Source: Pseudomonas sp. GM41(2012) (GTDB lineage Bacteria > Pseudomonadota > Gammaproteobacteria > Pseudomonadales > Pseudomonadaceae). From it: a stretch of DNA of 64,000 bases. Under the pieces are notes generated by a model. It was not told the DNA's origin. It saw only the letters and a list, made by a program, of their open reading frames with translations, and searched no databases. Both the position numbers and the translations under genes were made by a program. This document shows positions 17,620 through 25,636 of this stretch, piece after piece. Where the stretch lies: assembly GCF_000282315.2 (NCBI RefSeq), contig NZ_AKJN02000006.1:806001-870000 (forward strand), in the 5' to 3' direction. Position 1 is the first letter of the stretch. Every line of letters starts with the position of its first letter.

Positions 17620-20600
17620 ATGCCGTACCTCAATCTAGACCGACGCTTCGTCCAACGGAGGAAATACGACCAGGAGGAGTTACTGCGGTCAGACCTCAAC
17701 GGTCGTAAATTGTCATGGGGTGAGGTTCTGGCAAGCCGTTATGCGATTATCGTCGCGCCGGCTAACTTCGGGAAAACCACTGAACTCAAAGAGCAGGCAA
17801 AGAGTGAACGCGCGGCGGGGAAATACGCGGTGTTTATCGAACTGCGCAAAGTGCTTGACCGGGGTGCCTTTGAGGACTCACTGATCCCGTCTGAGGTCGA
17901 TGCCTTCGAGGCCTGGCAGCAGGTTCCTGATGCGCCAGTCACCCTGTTCATCGATTCCTTGGATGAGGCTTCGCCCAAGCAGCGGGCCGACCTGCATCAT
18001 GCCCTGAAGAAGGTCCTCAAGGCGGTTCAATGGCCAAACAGTAACACCCAGTGGATCATCTCTACACGCCCGGCCGTACTCTCTCAGGATGTTTTGAGCC
18101 AGCTCTCAGAGATTCTGGATGTTCCCCTTGAGGTCACCTCCAAGGAGGAGGCCGACTTGGGAGGGCTGTTTGATGATGAAGCGAACAAGGCCATAACCAC
18201 CCGTCTAAGCAGCAGCCAGGCCGCCTTGTCCATTTTCTCCCTTGCTTCGCTAACCTCAACCCAAGCCAAAACCTACCTACAGCGTGTACAAGGGGTTGAT
18301 GATGCAGCCACACTCCTCGAGGTAGCCCACAACAAGGGCCTGCCTGGGTTCACGAAGAGCCCTGGCGGACTTGCGATCCTTGCCCACCTCGATCTGGCAA
18401 ACCGCCAACCAGAGTGTCTAACGGACGTCTACAAGGGGGTGGTCCAGGCTGTCGAACTCCAACAAGGACGCGACGATCGCCTTTCAACTGCTGGCACTCC
18501 CTCTGCACAGGTGGCGGTTGTAAGCAGAATTGCGGCAGCCTCAATGGTTTGTCAGCGGATAAACATCGAGATGCCCTCGGAACAGTTCGGCGTGGATGAC
18601 GCTGTGCTTTCCGCGCGACTGATTGCGGGTACCCAACTCTCCGAGTCGGGCTTGCAGCAATTGCTGACATCGCAACTATTCATTGATGCTGGCCACCACC
18701 AGGTCAAGCTCTACCCTGAGGAACTTGTTCCATTTCTTGCCGCGCAACATTTCGCCTCGCGGGTTCAATCACCCGAAGATGCCAAACGCCTGGTCGATGC
18801 GTTTTCCTGGGACGCCCCTACTGGTGAGCGTGGCGTACAGCGTCGGCTGCTGCCGATTTTGGGTTGGCTGGCGACGTTGAGCGCCTACTGCCGGGCAGAA
18901 CTTTTGCCGCGCGACCCGCAAGTGGTCGCCTTTTTTGGTGACTTACGTAACCGGGACATCCCTATGGCTGATGCCCACGAGGCGATCAGGCGAAGTATTC
19001 AACTCGTGGCCACACAAGGGGATCGCCTTGGGCGCAAACATTACGATCTCACACCCGAAAACTACTGGCAGGTTGGCGCAGACTGCAACCTGCCATTGAT
19101 CAGCGAGCTGTTCGAGCAATATGGTTCAAATCATCGCGCCCGAAGTGCGCTGATCAATATTGCGACCTACAGCCAATCAGACATTCTGCGCCAGCAGGTG
19201 CTGAAGGCGTGTCAGTGTGACCTCGCCCTGCTCATGAAACAACGACAGGGCCTCGACCTGTATTACCTGCTGGACCTTGGCGTCAACGAGGACCTTCAAG
19301 GCATCGCAACCGCGCTGATGGAGGAAACTGATCTACATGAAAGCCTGATCTCCGCCTCGATTATCCGCCTGGCCTGGTCGCACCTGACGGTGGCCCAGAT
19401 CGTTACCTTGGTCGAACGACAGTTTGACCGGGGTCAAGGAGCTTACCGCCTGACCTCCACTATCACTGGTCCGGTTCTCGACGCTGCGGATGATCAGCAG
19501 GCCTATAAGCTGGCGCGTTCGCTGGTAATTCGCTTGGTCCGGGACCGTCATCTGCCCGACGCCCGAAAGAAAGTCTATTCGGACTTCTCCGATCGTAGGA
19601 TCAGTTTTGTGATCGATGTACTGGCCTCGCTTATCACTCGTTTAGGGATCCGCTATGAAGCCCGCGTAGTTCTCCTTTGCCTCATCATCCGTCGTTTTTT
19701 CCGCGAATGCTTTTATGGTTCGAGTGATTTTTCAGCTCTGCGCACAGCGCTTGGCCAGAACCCGGCGGTACGCTTGGAACTCCTTCGGAAAATCCTACAG
19801 CTAACAGTCCCAAATGCTGAATTGCTCATGCAAGCAATTTTTGGCTTTGGCTTTATCTGTGAACCCACCTTGGAGGACGCCACGACGCTCATGTCAGACC
19901 CGCTGCGGTCCGCGATTCTGAAATCTCAAGCTAACACCACGGCTGGCAAAAAGCCCCGGCCGACGGCCAAGGAAATTCGACAGAGTCGCTTGACCATGGA
20001 CGCCACATCACTGGCAACCCTGCACAAAGAGATTGAGCTGATCCGTGACGGCTCTGGACGTCAGACAATTGCCTGGTTGGTTAGCTGGCTTTTGCAGGCA
20101 AACACGTCGTCCCGCTACAGCGACGTTAGCATCGAGCCCGTGGCGGCGGTCGCTGGCGCTGACCTGGCAACCGCATTCAAGGCCGGGCTGTCCACGCTTT
20201 GGCGCGATCAACTGCCAATGTTTAAGGAGGATGAACCAAGGTCTACGTACCACATCACCGTGGCTGGCTTGCTGGGCCTATGCCAAGAGCTTCGCGACGG
20301 CACCGATTTGCCGACCTTGTCGGGGAGCCAGGTAGGACAGGCCATTCAATACGCTTGCTTTGAAATCAACGGATTTCCTAAATGGTTCTGGCCATTGGTC
20401 GACGCACACCAGGCTGTGGCGATTGTCGAGTTACAGCAGCTGATCGCGCGCGCGGATCGGGGGCCAACCTCCTTCGAACACGCAGAAGAGTTGCTTGTTG
20501 AATTAAAAAACGCACCGGAGAGCATTCAGACAGCGTTGGCGCCGGCGGCCTGGTCCTTTCTTCTTAAACAGCCACGGTGCAGAAATCACACGACCGAGTC

Positions 20601-21843
20601 GCTCCTCAATCTGGTAAGCAATGTTCCTGGCACAACAACTCAAGACGTGATTGAGGCGCAGGCGTCGAGCCGACTTCAGGCGACATTCAGCACGGCCATG
20701 CTTACTGAATCAGGCGAGAGCGTCATTCAGCCCGCTCTACTGGAAACAGTGGCACAAAGTGTCATGTGGGGGGCTTTCTGGCTTACTACCCATCCAGATT
20801 CCTTCAAATCCCATCTTGAGCGGTGGCTGGTTGACGCCCGTCCCCAAGCACAGAGTTTTGTTTTCGAACTGGCGGCCTACCTCGGAAAGGACTATGGGTC
20901 GAAAGTGATCGGGCTCGCCAAACAGAGTGACGACGGGGTTGACACACTGGCCGCCCTTTATAGATGGACCTTCGGTATCGTCCGACCTGAGAACGACATC
21001 GAGCATCCTGAAGGAAGTGTGTATACGCCAGGTAATCGGGATGCTGCCGAGCAACTGCGTGATGCGCTCATACCCGCCATTGCTGCAGCAGGGTCGACAA
21101 GAGCCTATGAAGCCCTTGAGGCAATTCGCAAGGTTGCGGGCGACGAGCAAGTACAGTACCTGAGCAGTGTTTTATTCGACATGCAGGAAGCACGCTTCAG
21201 TCGTTCGCCAGTATTGCAACGGGATTTTGACAAGTTCGATGACGACTTCAGGCAGCCAGTCGCCGGCACACTTTCGCTGGCGCTGGCGGTCCAGGAAGAC
21301 CTTCTGGCCGTGAAGTACAGCATTGAAAAAGGTGAGTTCAGTCTTCGTCGGTTCTTCAGCGCCGTGAACTTTTCTCGCATCAGTACCGACAAGGAAGGCC
21401 TCGCGTTGGAAGCCGATTTTCAGGCCTTGCTTGGGAGTGAAATGAATCACCTCGCGGGGGCTCGTTATACCGTCACTCGGGAGTCCGAGACAGCAGAGGC
21501 CACGCGACGGGATGTGCTTTGTCGGAAAGGTTCAGACTACGCCTCCATCGAACTCAAGATGTCCATGCGCTGGACCGTGCCCCAGTATTTGGAAGCACTC
21601 GAGCACCAGTTGGTGGGGCAGTACATGCGCAACCGCAATGCAACGACAGGCTTCCTAGTCATTGTGCTGCAGGAGAAAGATCGAAAATGGCATTACCCTA
21701 CAGGTTCCGATCGAATGACATTCAGTGAGCTCATTAAATTGCTTCAGACCCGGGCTCTTGAATTAGAAGGGCAGGATCGCAGGCGATTTATTCGAGTGAT
21801 CGGGATCGACGCGACACCGCCGAGAAGCTTTCGGGACGCCTGA
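17620..21843 (+). CDS. Giant STAND/NACHT-like ATPase with C-terminal PD-(D/E)xK nuclease motif, candidate defence protein
   Basis: The start is the ATG at 17620, with GGAG nine bases upstream; the frame also opens at a GTG at 17605. The protein has 1407 residues. Near residue 46 is a P-loop, APANFGKTTEL, with the first glycine of the usual motif replaced. Near residue 107 is a NACHT-style Walker B, VTLFIDSLDEAS, then a sensor-like WIISTRPA. About 1000 residues of helical, repeat-like sequence follow. Near the end, D1298, E1311 and K1313 form a D-x12-E-x-K nuclease motif (YASIELKM), followed by a QLVGQY helix. The order ATPase-repeats-nuclease suggests a single-protein anti-phage sensor. It stands alone among mobile-element genes. 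Confidence 0.7.
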   Translation: MPYLNLDRRFVQRRKYDQEELLRSDLNGRKLSWGEVLASRYAIIVAPANFGKTTELKEQAKSERAAGKYAVFIELRKVLDRGAFEDSLIPSEVDAFEAWQQVPDAPVTLFIDSLDEASPKQRADLHHALKKVLKAVQWPNSNTQWIISTRPAVLSQDVLSQLSEILDVPLEVTSKEEADLGGLFDDEANKAITTRLSSSQAALSIFSLASLTSTQAKTYLQRVQGVDDAATLLEVAHNKGLPGFTKSPGGLAILAHLDLANRQPECLTDVYKGVVQAVELQQGRDDRLSTAGTPSAQVAVVSRIAAASMVCQRINIEMPSEQFGVDDAVLSARLIAGTQLSESGLQQLLTSQLFIDAGHHQVKLYPEELVPFLAAQHFASRVQSPEDAKRLVDAFSWDAPTGERGVQRRLLPILGWLATLSAYCRAELLPRDPQVVAFFGDLRNRDIPMADAHEAIRRSIQLVATQGDRLGRKHYDLTPENYWQVGADCNLPLISELFEQYGSNHRARSALINIATYSQSDILRQQVLKACQCDLALLMKQRQGLDLYYLLDLGVNEDLQGIATALMEETDLHESLISASIIRLAWSHLTVAQIVTLVERQFDRGQGAYRLTSTITGPVLDAADDQQAYKLARSLVIRLVRDRHLPDARKKVYSDFSDRRISFVIDVLASLITRLGIRYEARVVLLCLIIRRFFRECFYGSSDFSALRTALGQNPAVRLELLRKILQLTVPNAELLMQAIFGFGFICEPTLEDATTLMSDPLRSAILKSQANTTAGKKPRPTAKEIRQSRLTMDATSLATLHKEIELIRDGSGRQTIAWLVSWLLQANTSSRYSDVSIEPVAAVAGADLATAFKAGLSTLWRDQLPMFKEDEPRSTYHITVAGLLGLCQELRDGTDLPTLSGSQVGQAIQYACFEINGFPKWFWPLVDAHQAVAIVELQQLIARADRGPTSFEHAEELLVELKNAPESIQTALAPAAWSFLLKQPRCRNHTTESLLNLVSNVPGTTTQDVIEAQASSRLQATFSTAMLTESGESVIQPALLETVAQSVMWGAFWLTTHPDSFKSHLERWLVDARPQAQSFVFELAAYLGKDYGSKVIGLAKQSDDGVDTLAALYRWTFGIVRPENDIEHPEGSVYTPGNRDAAEQLRDALIPAIAAAGSTRAYEALEAIRKVAGDEQVQYLSSVLFDMQEARFSRSPVLQRDFDKFDDDFRQPVAGTLSLALAVQEDLLAVKYSIEKGEFSLRRFFSAVNFSRISTDKEGLALEADFQALLGSEMNHLAGARYTVTRESETAEATRRDVLCRKGSDYASIELKMSMRWTVPQYLEALEHQLVGQYMRNRNATTGFLVIVLQEKDRKWHYPTGSDRMTFSELIKLLQTRALELEGQDRRRFIRVIGIDATPPRSFRDA

Positions 21844-22031
21844 GGATCCAGAGGGCCGGCCCGGTATCGTGGCCGCCACTCAAATGGTCGGCCGATCTCC
21901 TATGCGTGCAGTCTTCCTTCGCCCATGAAGGGTTCATCGACACGCCATCCTTCGATGATTTCGCCAGCGAGCGGCAGCTCACCCCGGAGAATTGGCATGG
22001 CCCTCAAGGTCGTGGATTACTGGAAAGATCG

Positions 22032-22056
22032 TAAGCGTCCGGCTACCGGACGCTTA
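22032..22056 (+). terminator. Hairpin after the large ATPase gene
   Basis: TAAGCGTCCGG, loop CTA and CCGGACGCTTA form a perfect 11-bp stem. A short T-rich run (TTTTC) follows six bases later. It lies 189 bp after the stop of the STAND ATPase gene and is the first strong hairpin downstream, so it could end that transcript. The delayed, weak T-run keeps confidence moderate. Confidence 0.5.
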
Positions 22057-22081
22057 TGCAGTTTTCACACAGCGACGTGTT

Positions 22082-22158
22082 GGAAGTAAATATCCAAAAC
22101 CGGAAGGAGCTACACGGTTTTGGATATTTACATGCCAGAAATTTCGATATTTACTTCC
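22082..22158. repeat. Nested perfect inverted repeats (17-bp and 13-bp arms)
   Basis: The inner pair is 22086-22102 (GTAAATATCCAAAACCG) with its exact complement at 22115-22131, spacer 12 bp. The outer pair is 22082-22094 (GGAAGTAAATATC) with its exact complement at 22146-22158. The left arms overlap, so the same 9 bp can pair with either right arm. The AT-rich core differs from the GC-rich surroundings. This could be a recombination or transposon-end site, or a two-state RNA structure. Confidence 0.8.
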
Positions 22159-22183
22159 GGGTAGTTGAAAGGCCAGAAACGAC

Positions 22184-22206
22184 GAATCCCGCTTTAGGCG
22201 GGATTC
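22184..22206 (+). terminator. Terminator-like hairpin
   Basis: GAATCCCGC, a five-base loop and GCGGGATTC form a perfect 9-bp stem, followed by TCAG rather than a T-run. It stands 26 bp after the nested inverted repeats. Strength as a terminator is doubtful; it may be part of the same structured region. Confidence 0.35.
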
Positions 22207-22591
22207 TCAGCCGTCGATTGCATGCGTTCGACGGGGCAGGACGCTGTTACCTGGCACTGGGCCATCTGACTTTCATCAGAAGAGGGGTGCGATCCGAAGA
22301 TCCCTGTAACCACCCTGTGGTTCACGCCTAGGCGCAGATGAACAATAGTCAATCCATAATCGCTGTGTCAATCCTGCTGTCACCACCTAGATTCACCCCC
22401 GATCATCCCTCAGCCCCCGGTTCCGAGGGCTCTTAGCCGCAGAACTGGCTCTTCGCCGGATCGCTACGAAGCGGAAAACGGGCTGCGGCGATCATGGCTT
22501 GATCCAGTCGGTGCGGCTCAACTGGCATAATCCGTATGCCTATCCAATAAGGAATGAGGCCGTTAAGGCAATTCAGTCGCTCATGGACTGA

Positions 22592-22617
22592 AGCTGAACC
22601 TCAGGTTCAGTTCAGCT
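22592..22617 (-). terminator. TGAAC-rich hairpin downstream of tnpT
   Basis: Two nested palindromes overlap: AGCTGAAC / GTTCAGCT (22592-22599 and 22610-22617), and CTGAACCT / AGGTTCAG (22594-22601 and 22603-22610). They lie 65 bp beyond the stop codon of the minus-strand tnpT-like gene. They may end that transcript or be bound by a protein; no T-run is seen. Confidence 0.35.
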
Positions 22618-22681
22618 GATTGCTGCATCGGGATCGCAGGCTGCAAGCCGGAGTGTGGAATGGCCGCTGATGGCTGTGGAT

Positions 22682-23548
22682 TCAATCGGTCGATACTACG
22701 GATTTTCGGGATTTGGGCTTACGCTTGACGGCGGGAACCTGACGCACCTTCGTCAATTGTTGTTCTAGGGCTTCGGCGCGGGCCTGCTGTGCCGCAGTCA
22801 ATTGCCTAGATTGACTGAGCTCGTTTTGAGTCGACTCCAGCCGCCGTTGTAACTGCTCGACCTGCCGCCCGGTGGCTTTGAGTTGGATCATCATCGCTTT
22901 GCCCTCCTCCCTAGCGTGATCGACCTCGCGGTAAGCGCGATTTTCGACGCCACGGACGTAGCTTTCCTGGGCGATGCGCTCCTGCTCCATCTTTAGCCGC
23001 AGCGCCTGCATTTCCTGCTGGAGTGTCTGACTTTGTTGCTGAGCCTCGCCGCGCTCGCGCAACAGGTCTTCACGCTGTTGCTGCAGGTCCTCGATCTGAG
23101 TCTGACGCTGCGCCAGCAACAACTCGAGGTCAGCCAGTCGCGTCTCGACGGTTAGGCGTCCCGCCACTGCCTCCACCGTTTGCTGCCGAAACTGCGCCGC
23201 ATCCTGACGCGCCTGCTCCTCGACGGCAGCGACCCGCTCACGCTCTGCGGCGACTACCTGTCGTTGTTTGTCCAATGCCTGTTCGGCGACACCTTGCGCG
23301 AGAAGGATTGCCTGTTGCCACACCGCAACAAAAGCTTGTGACACCTCGTTCGGTAATGCCGGCAAGCGGATCTCGCCACTCAGGCGTTCGGCCAAGCGTG
23401 CCCACCACTGATCGAGCAGGCCACCGACCCGCGCCGGACTGCCGCGCCCCAGTTCCAGGCGGACACGTTCCACCGTTGGCCGTTCCCCACGGGCCAACAC
23501 CGCATCCGCGGCGGCAAACACGTCGTTTTCCGGCACCCCTACTGCCAT
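22682..23548 (-). CDS. tnpT: TnpT-like cointegrate-resolution accessory protein (KfrA-type N-domain, coiled coil)
   Basis: The protein has 288 residues. The first 60 or so form a KfrA-like DNA-binding domain (NDVFAAADAVLARGERPTVE, then RVRLELGRGSPARVGGLLD). The rest is a long coiled coil rich in Q, E, R and L, ending in a basic tail (KRKPKSRK). It is divergent from a tyrosine recombinase gene with a 78-bp interval holding palindromes. This matches tnpT-rst-tnpS of Tn4651/Tn4652, where TnpT stimulates TnpS-mediated cointegrate resolution at rst. A plasmid KfrA-like protein is the alternative, but the arrangement favours TnpT. Confidence 0.75.
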   Translation of the reverse strand: MAVGVPENDVFAAADAVLARGERPTVERVRLELGRGSPARVGGLLDQWWARLAERLSGEIRLPALPNEVSQAFVAVWQQAILLAQGVAEQALDKQRQVVAAERERVAAVEEQARQDAAQFRQQTVEAVAGRLTVETRLADLELLLAQRQTQIEDLQQQREDLLRERGEAQQQSQTLQQEMQALRLKMEQERIAQESYVRGVENRAYREVDHAREEGKAMMIQLKATGRQVEQLQRRLESTQNELSQSRQLTAAQQARAEALEQQLTKVRQVPAVKRKPKSRKSVVSTD

Positions 23549-23626
23549 GCCTCATCTCCGGCTATATTGGGTCTGATAATTAAAGATTATCCGACGTTAT
23601 TTTTTGAATAATGGAATTATCATACG
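23549..23626. other. Candidate rst recombination site between tnpT and tnpS
   Basis: The AT-rich 78-bp interval contains GATAAT-N5-ATTATC (23575-23591), a perfect dyad of the size expected for a tyrosine-recombinase core. A second dyad, ATAAT-GGA-ATTAT, is at 23608-23620. The TnpS start codon follows six bases later. In Tn4651-type elements the resolution site and both promoters lie in exactly this position. Confidence 0.6.
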
Positions 23627-24715
23627 TTGAACGTACTAAATATTACAGATCAATTTCCCTTGGTCGACGAAACCCCACTGGACCTGCTTGTTCTCGCCGA
23701 AAACTCCCAGCACGCTGCGGCGGCGTTTATCGCCGCCGGCACCGCGGCCAACACCGTGCGCAGCTATCGCAGCGCCCTCGCCTACTGGTCGGCCTGGCTG
23801 CAACTGCGTTACGGCCAAGTACTCGGCGATGCGCCACTCCCCGTCACCGTGGCCGTGCAGTTCGTCCTCGATCATTTGGCCCGGCCGTTGGCCAACGGCG
23901 ACTGGGCGCACCTGTTGCCGCCGCCAATCGACGCGGCGCTGGTCACCGCCCGGGTCAAGACCCGGTTGGGCCCGCTGGCGTTCAACACGGTCAGCCACCG
24001 TCTGGCGGTGCTCGGCAAATGGCACCGGCTCAACGAGTGGGACAGCCCGACCGAAGCAACGGCACTCAAGACCCTGCTGCGCGACGCGCGCAAAGCCCAG
24101 TCGCGCCAAGGCCTCTCAGTGCGCAAGAAAAGCGCGATCGTGCTCGAGCCGCTGCAGGCGCTGCTCGCCACCTGCGACGATGGCGTACGCGGGATTCGCG
24201 ACCGCGCCCTGCTGCTGCTGGCCTGGAGCGGTGGCGGTCGCCGGCGCTCGGAAGTGGTCGGCCTGCAAGTCGGTGATGTGCGCCAACTGGATGCCGACAC
24301 CTGGCTGTACGCCCTGGGGGCGACCAAGACCGACACCGGCGGCGTGCGTCGGGAGAAGCCACTGCGCGGCCCGGCTGCGCAAGCACTCACCGCGTGGCTG
24401 GACGCAGCGCCTGCCGAATCCGGCCCGCTGTTTCGTCGGCTGTATAAAGGCAACAAGGTCGGGGCCACGGCCTTGTCGAGCGACCAGGTGGCGCGCATTA
24501 TCCAGCGCCGCGCACAGCTCGCGGGGCTGGACGGTGATTGGGCCGCGCACAGCTTGAGATCCGGCTTTGTCACCGAAGCCGGCCGTCAGGGCGTGCCGCT
24601 GGGCGACGTCATGGCCATGACCGAGCACCGCAGCGTGACCACGGTGATGGGCTACTTCCAGGCGGGCACCCTGCTGCACAGCCGAGTCACAGACCTCCTC
24701 AGCCCGAAAACCTGA
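23627..24715 (+). CDS. tnpS: TnpS-like tyrosine recombinase (cointegrate resolvase)
   Basis: The protein has about 362 residues from the TTG at 23627; another TTG at 23660 is possible and the start is uncertain. An N-terminal SAM-like core-binding domain (TVRSYRSALAYWSAWLQ) precedes the catalytic domain. The arginine is in WSGGGRRRSEVVGL. The second box is HSLRSGFVTEAG, the histidine is in TEHRS, and the tyrosine nucleophile is in VMGYFQAG. All catalytic residues are present. The divergent tnpT-like gene and the palindromic interval identify a Tn4651-type resolution module. No Tn3-family transposase gene is found nearby. Confidence 0.78.
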   Translation: MNVLNITDQFPLVDETPLDLLVLAENSQHAAAAFIAAGTAANTVRSYRSALAYWSAWLQLRYGQVLGDAPLPVTVAVQFVLDHLARPLANGDWAHLLPPPIDAALVTARVKTRLGPLAFNTVSHRLAVLGKWHRLNEWDSPTEATALKTLLRDARKAQSRQGLSVRKKSAIVLEPLQALLATCDDGVRGIRDRALLLLAWSGGGRRRSEVVGLQVGDVRQLDADTWLYALGATKTDTGGVRREKPLRGPAAQALTAWLDAAPAESGPLFRRLYKGNKVGATALSSDQVARIIQRRAQLAGLDGDWAAHSLRSGFVTEAGRQGVPLGDVMAMTEHRSVTTVMGYFQAGTLLHSRVTDLLSPKT

Positions 24716-24846
24716 CCAAGCACACAAAAACGCACTTGGGATGAAATGATCAGCCGGATCGGCAAGCGCACTGAGGGCAATGCCGCCTGCACTCTAGTAT
24801 GGCTAGTGAGGCCGGTCGCTCGGCGAGGCGGCGGCTTCTGGACACG

Positions 24847-25122
24847 TCATGGCGTTTCGGCAAGCTCCGCCCTGATCCTTTCCAGGATCTCATCGAGGCT
24901 CTCGCCCGACTGGAGAATATAGCCTTCGATGAGGATGCTCAGCGGATGAACATCCATTGCCTGAGCGATGGCCGTGAGCTTGTTCACGGTCACCGCCCTG
25001 ATCCCCCTTTCCAGGGAGCTGATGTAGGTTCGGCTGCTGATCGCACCAAAGTCCTCCTGGGTAAAGCCCCTTCTTAGTCGAGCGTTTTTCAGCGCCTGCC
25101 CGAGAGCATTGTTAAGTTCCAT
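24847..25122 (-). CDS. XRE-family helix-turn-helix repressor
   Basis: The protein has 91 residues from the ATG at 25122, with AGG nine bases upstream; a TTG at 25137 is in frame. The Cro/C1-type motif occupies about residues 5-55 (LGQALKNARLRRGFTQEDFG, SRTYISSLERGIRAVTVNKL). A short helical tail follows. It is divergent from the gene at 25213. A 9-bp inverted repeat overlapping that gene's predicted promoter (25158-25190) is a likely operator, so the protein probably represses its neighbour and itself. It lies between the resolution module and the tns operon and could also control transposition. Confidence 0.8.
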   Translation of the reverse strand: MELNNALGQALKNARLRRGFTQEDFGAISSRTYISSLERGIRAVTVNKLTAIAQAMDVHPLSILIEGYILQSGESLDEILERIRAELAETP

Positions 25123-25156
25123 TTGCGCAACCTGCAAAAGGAACGATCAGGCGACA

Positions 25157-25190
25157 TTGAACACTAAAGGACTACAATCTATAGTGTTCA
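25157..25190 (+). promoter_or_regulatory. Sigma-70 promoter overlapped by a 9-bp inverted repeat
   Basis: TTGAAC (25157-25162) and TATAGT (25180-25185) are separated by 17 bp and point to the gene at 25213. TGAACACTA (25158-25166) and TAGTGTTCA (25182-25190) form a perfect inverted repeat covering both boxes. This is a classic arrangement for repression, most likely by the divergent XRE protein. Confidence 0.6.
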
Positions 25191-25212
25191 TTTTATGCAA
25201 GGGGTGGTCTGA

Positions 25213-25629
25213 ATGTTTATGACTCATCCAGGCGCTGAGCTACACAGCAGGCTGCAATTCGGAGATGGAACTAAACAATGGGCGATCATCGAACAGCAGT
25301 TATCGATACCTTGGCTCTACGTTTGCATCACACAAACTGACCACTGCTACGACTATCGGCGGATGTTGTTGGTCTCGTGCGTTGAACATTTTGCGAAACT
25401 GCTCGAGGACCTACCCCAGAACGCGAGCGTGACGGGGGTTATGAGCGTTCTGCCCAATCGCGATGGTATGGGTCTTTGGTCGATGGTTCAGGTAGACCGC
25501 ATCGATGCCCACGCCAAAGACGGCATGCCCGTGGCGACCGTCACGCTCGCCAACGGTGACGCGTATGAAGAAGTCGGGGGCGCCAACCTCCTCGGGGCCA
25601 ACTGCAATCCGCTGTACCGGGCTAGCTGA
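25213..25629 (+). CDS. Hypothetical protein beside the tns operon (138 aa)
   Basis: This soluble protein has no signal peptide or membrane segment and no recognised motif. The C-terminal part looks like a small beta-rich domain (DAHAKDGMPVATVTLANGDA). Its start is supported by AAGGGG upstream and by the promoter at 25157-25185. It ends 8 bp before the stop of the convergent tniQ-like gene, so it lies just inside the left border of the transposition operon. Its link to the XRE protein suggests a regulated accessory factor. A toxin-antitoxin role with the XRE protein is possible but nothing in the sequence proves it. Confidence 0.6.
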   Translation: MFMTHPGAELHSRLQFGDGTKQWAIIEQQLSIPWLYVCITQTDHCYDYRRMLLVSCVEHFAKLLEDLPQNASVTGVMSVLPNRDGMGLWSMVQVDRIDAHAKDGMPVATVTLANGDAYEEVGGANLLGANCNPLYRAS

Positions 25630-25636
25630 AAGCCGG

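Larger units (their letters stand above)
21844..22681. other. 838-bp interval rich in inverted repeats, no confident gene
   Basis: No convincing gene is seen. A short frame runs from the end of the large ATPase gene to about 22032 (FIDTPSFDDFASERQLTPEN) but has no normal start codon; it might be the end of a decayed gene. From 22032 to 22206 there are two hairpins and two nested inverted repeats, annotated separately. The remaining bases to 22681 hold GGCATA-N5-TATGCC at 22524-22540 and a TGAAC-rich hairpin at 22592-22617. Confidence 0.5.

Noticed and set aside
17605-21843. Classic Avs protein with N-terminal nuclease
   Set aside because: The ATPase motif is within the first 60 residues and the nuclease motif is at the C-terminus, so the domain order differs.
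22056-22331. Plus-strand open frame of 91 codons
   Set aside because: It runs straight through the nested inverted repeats and a hairpin, so coding is unlikely.
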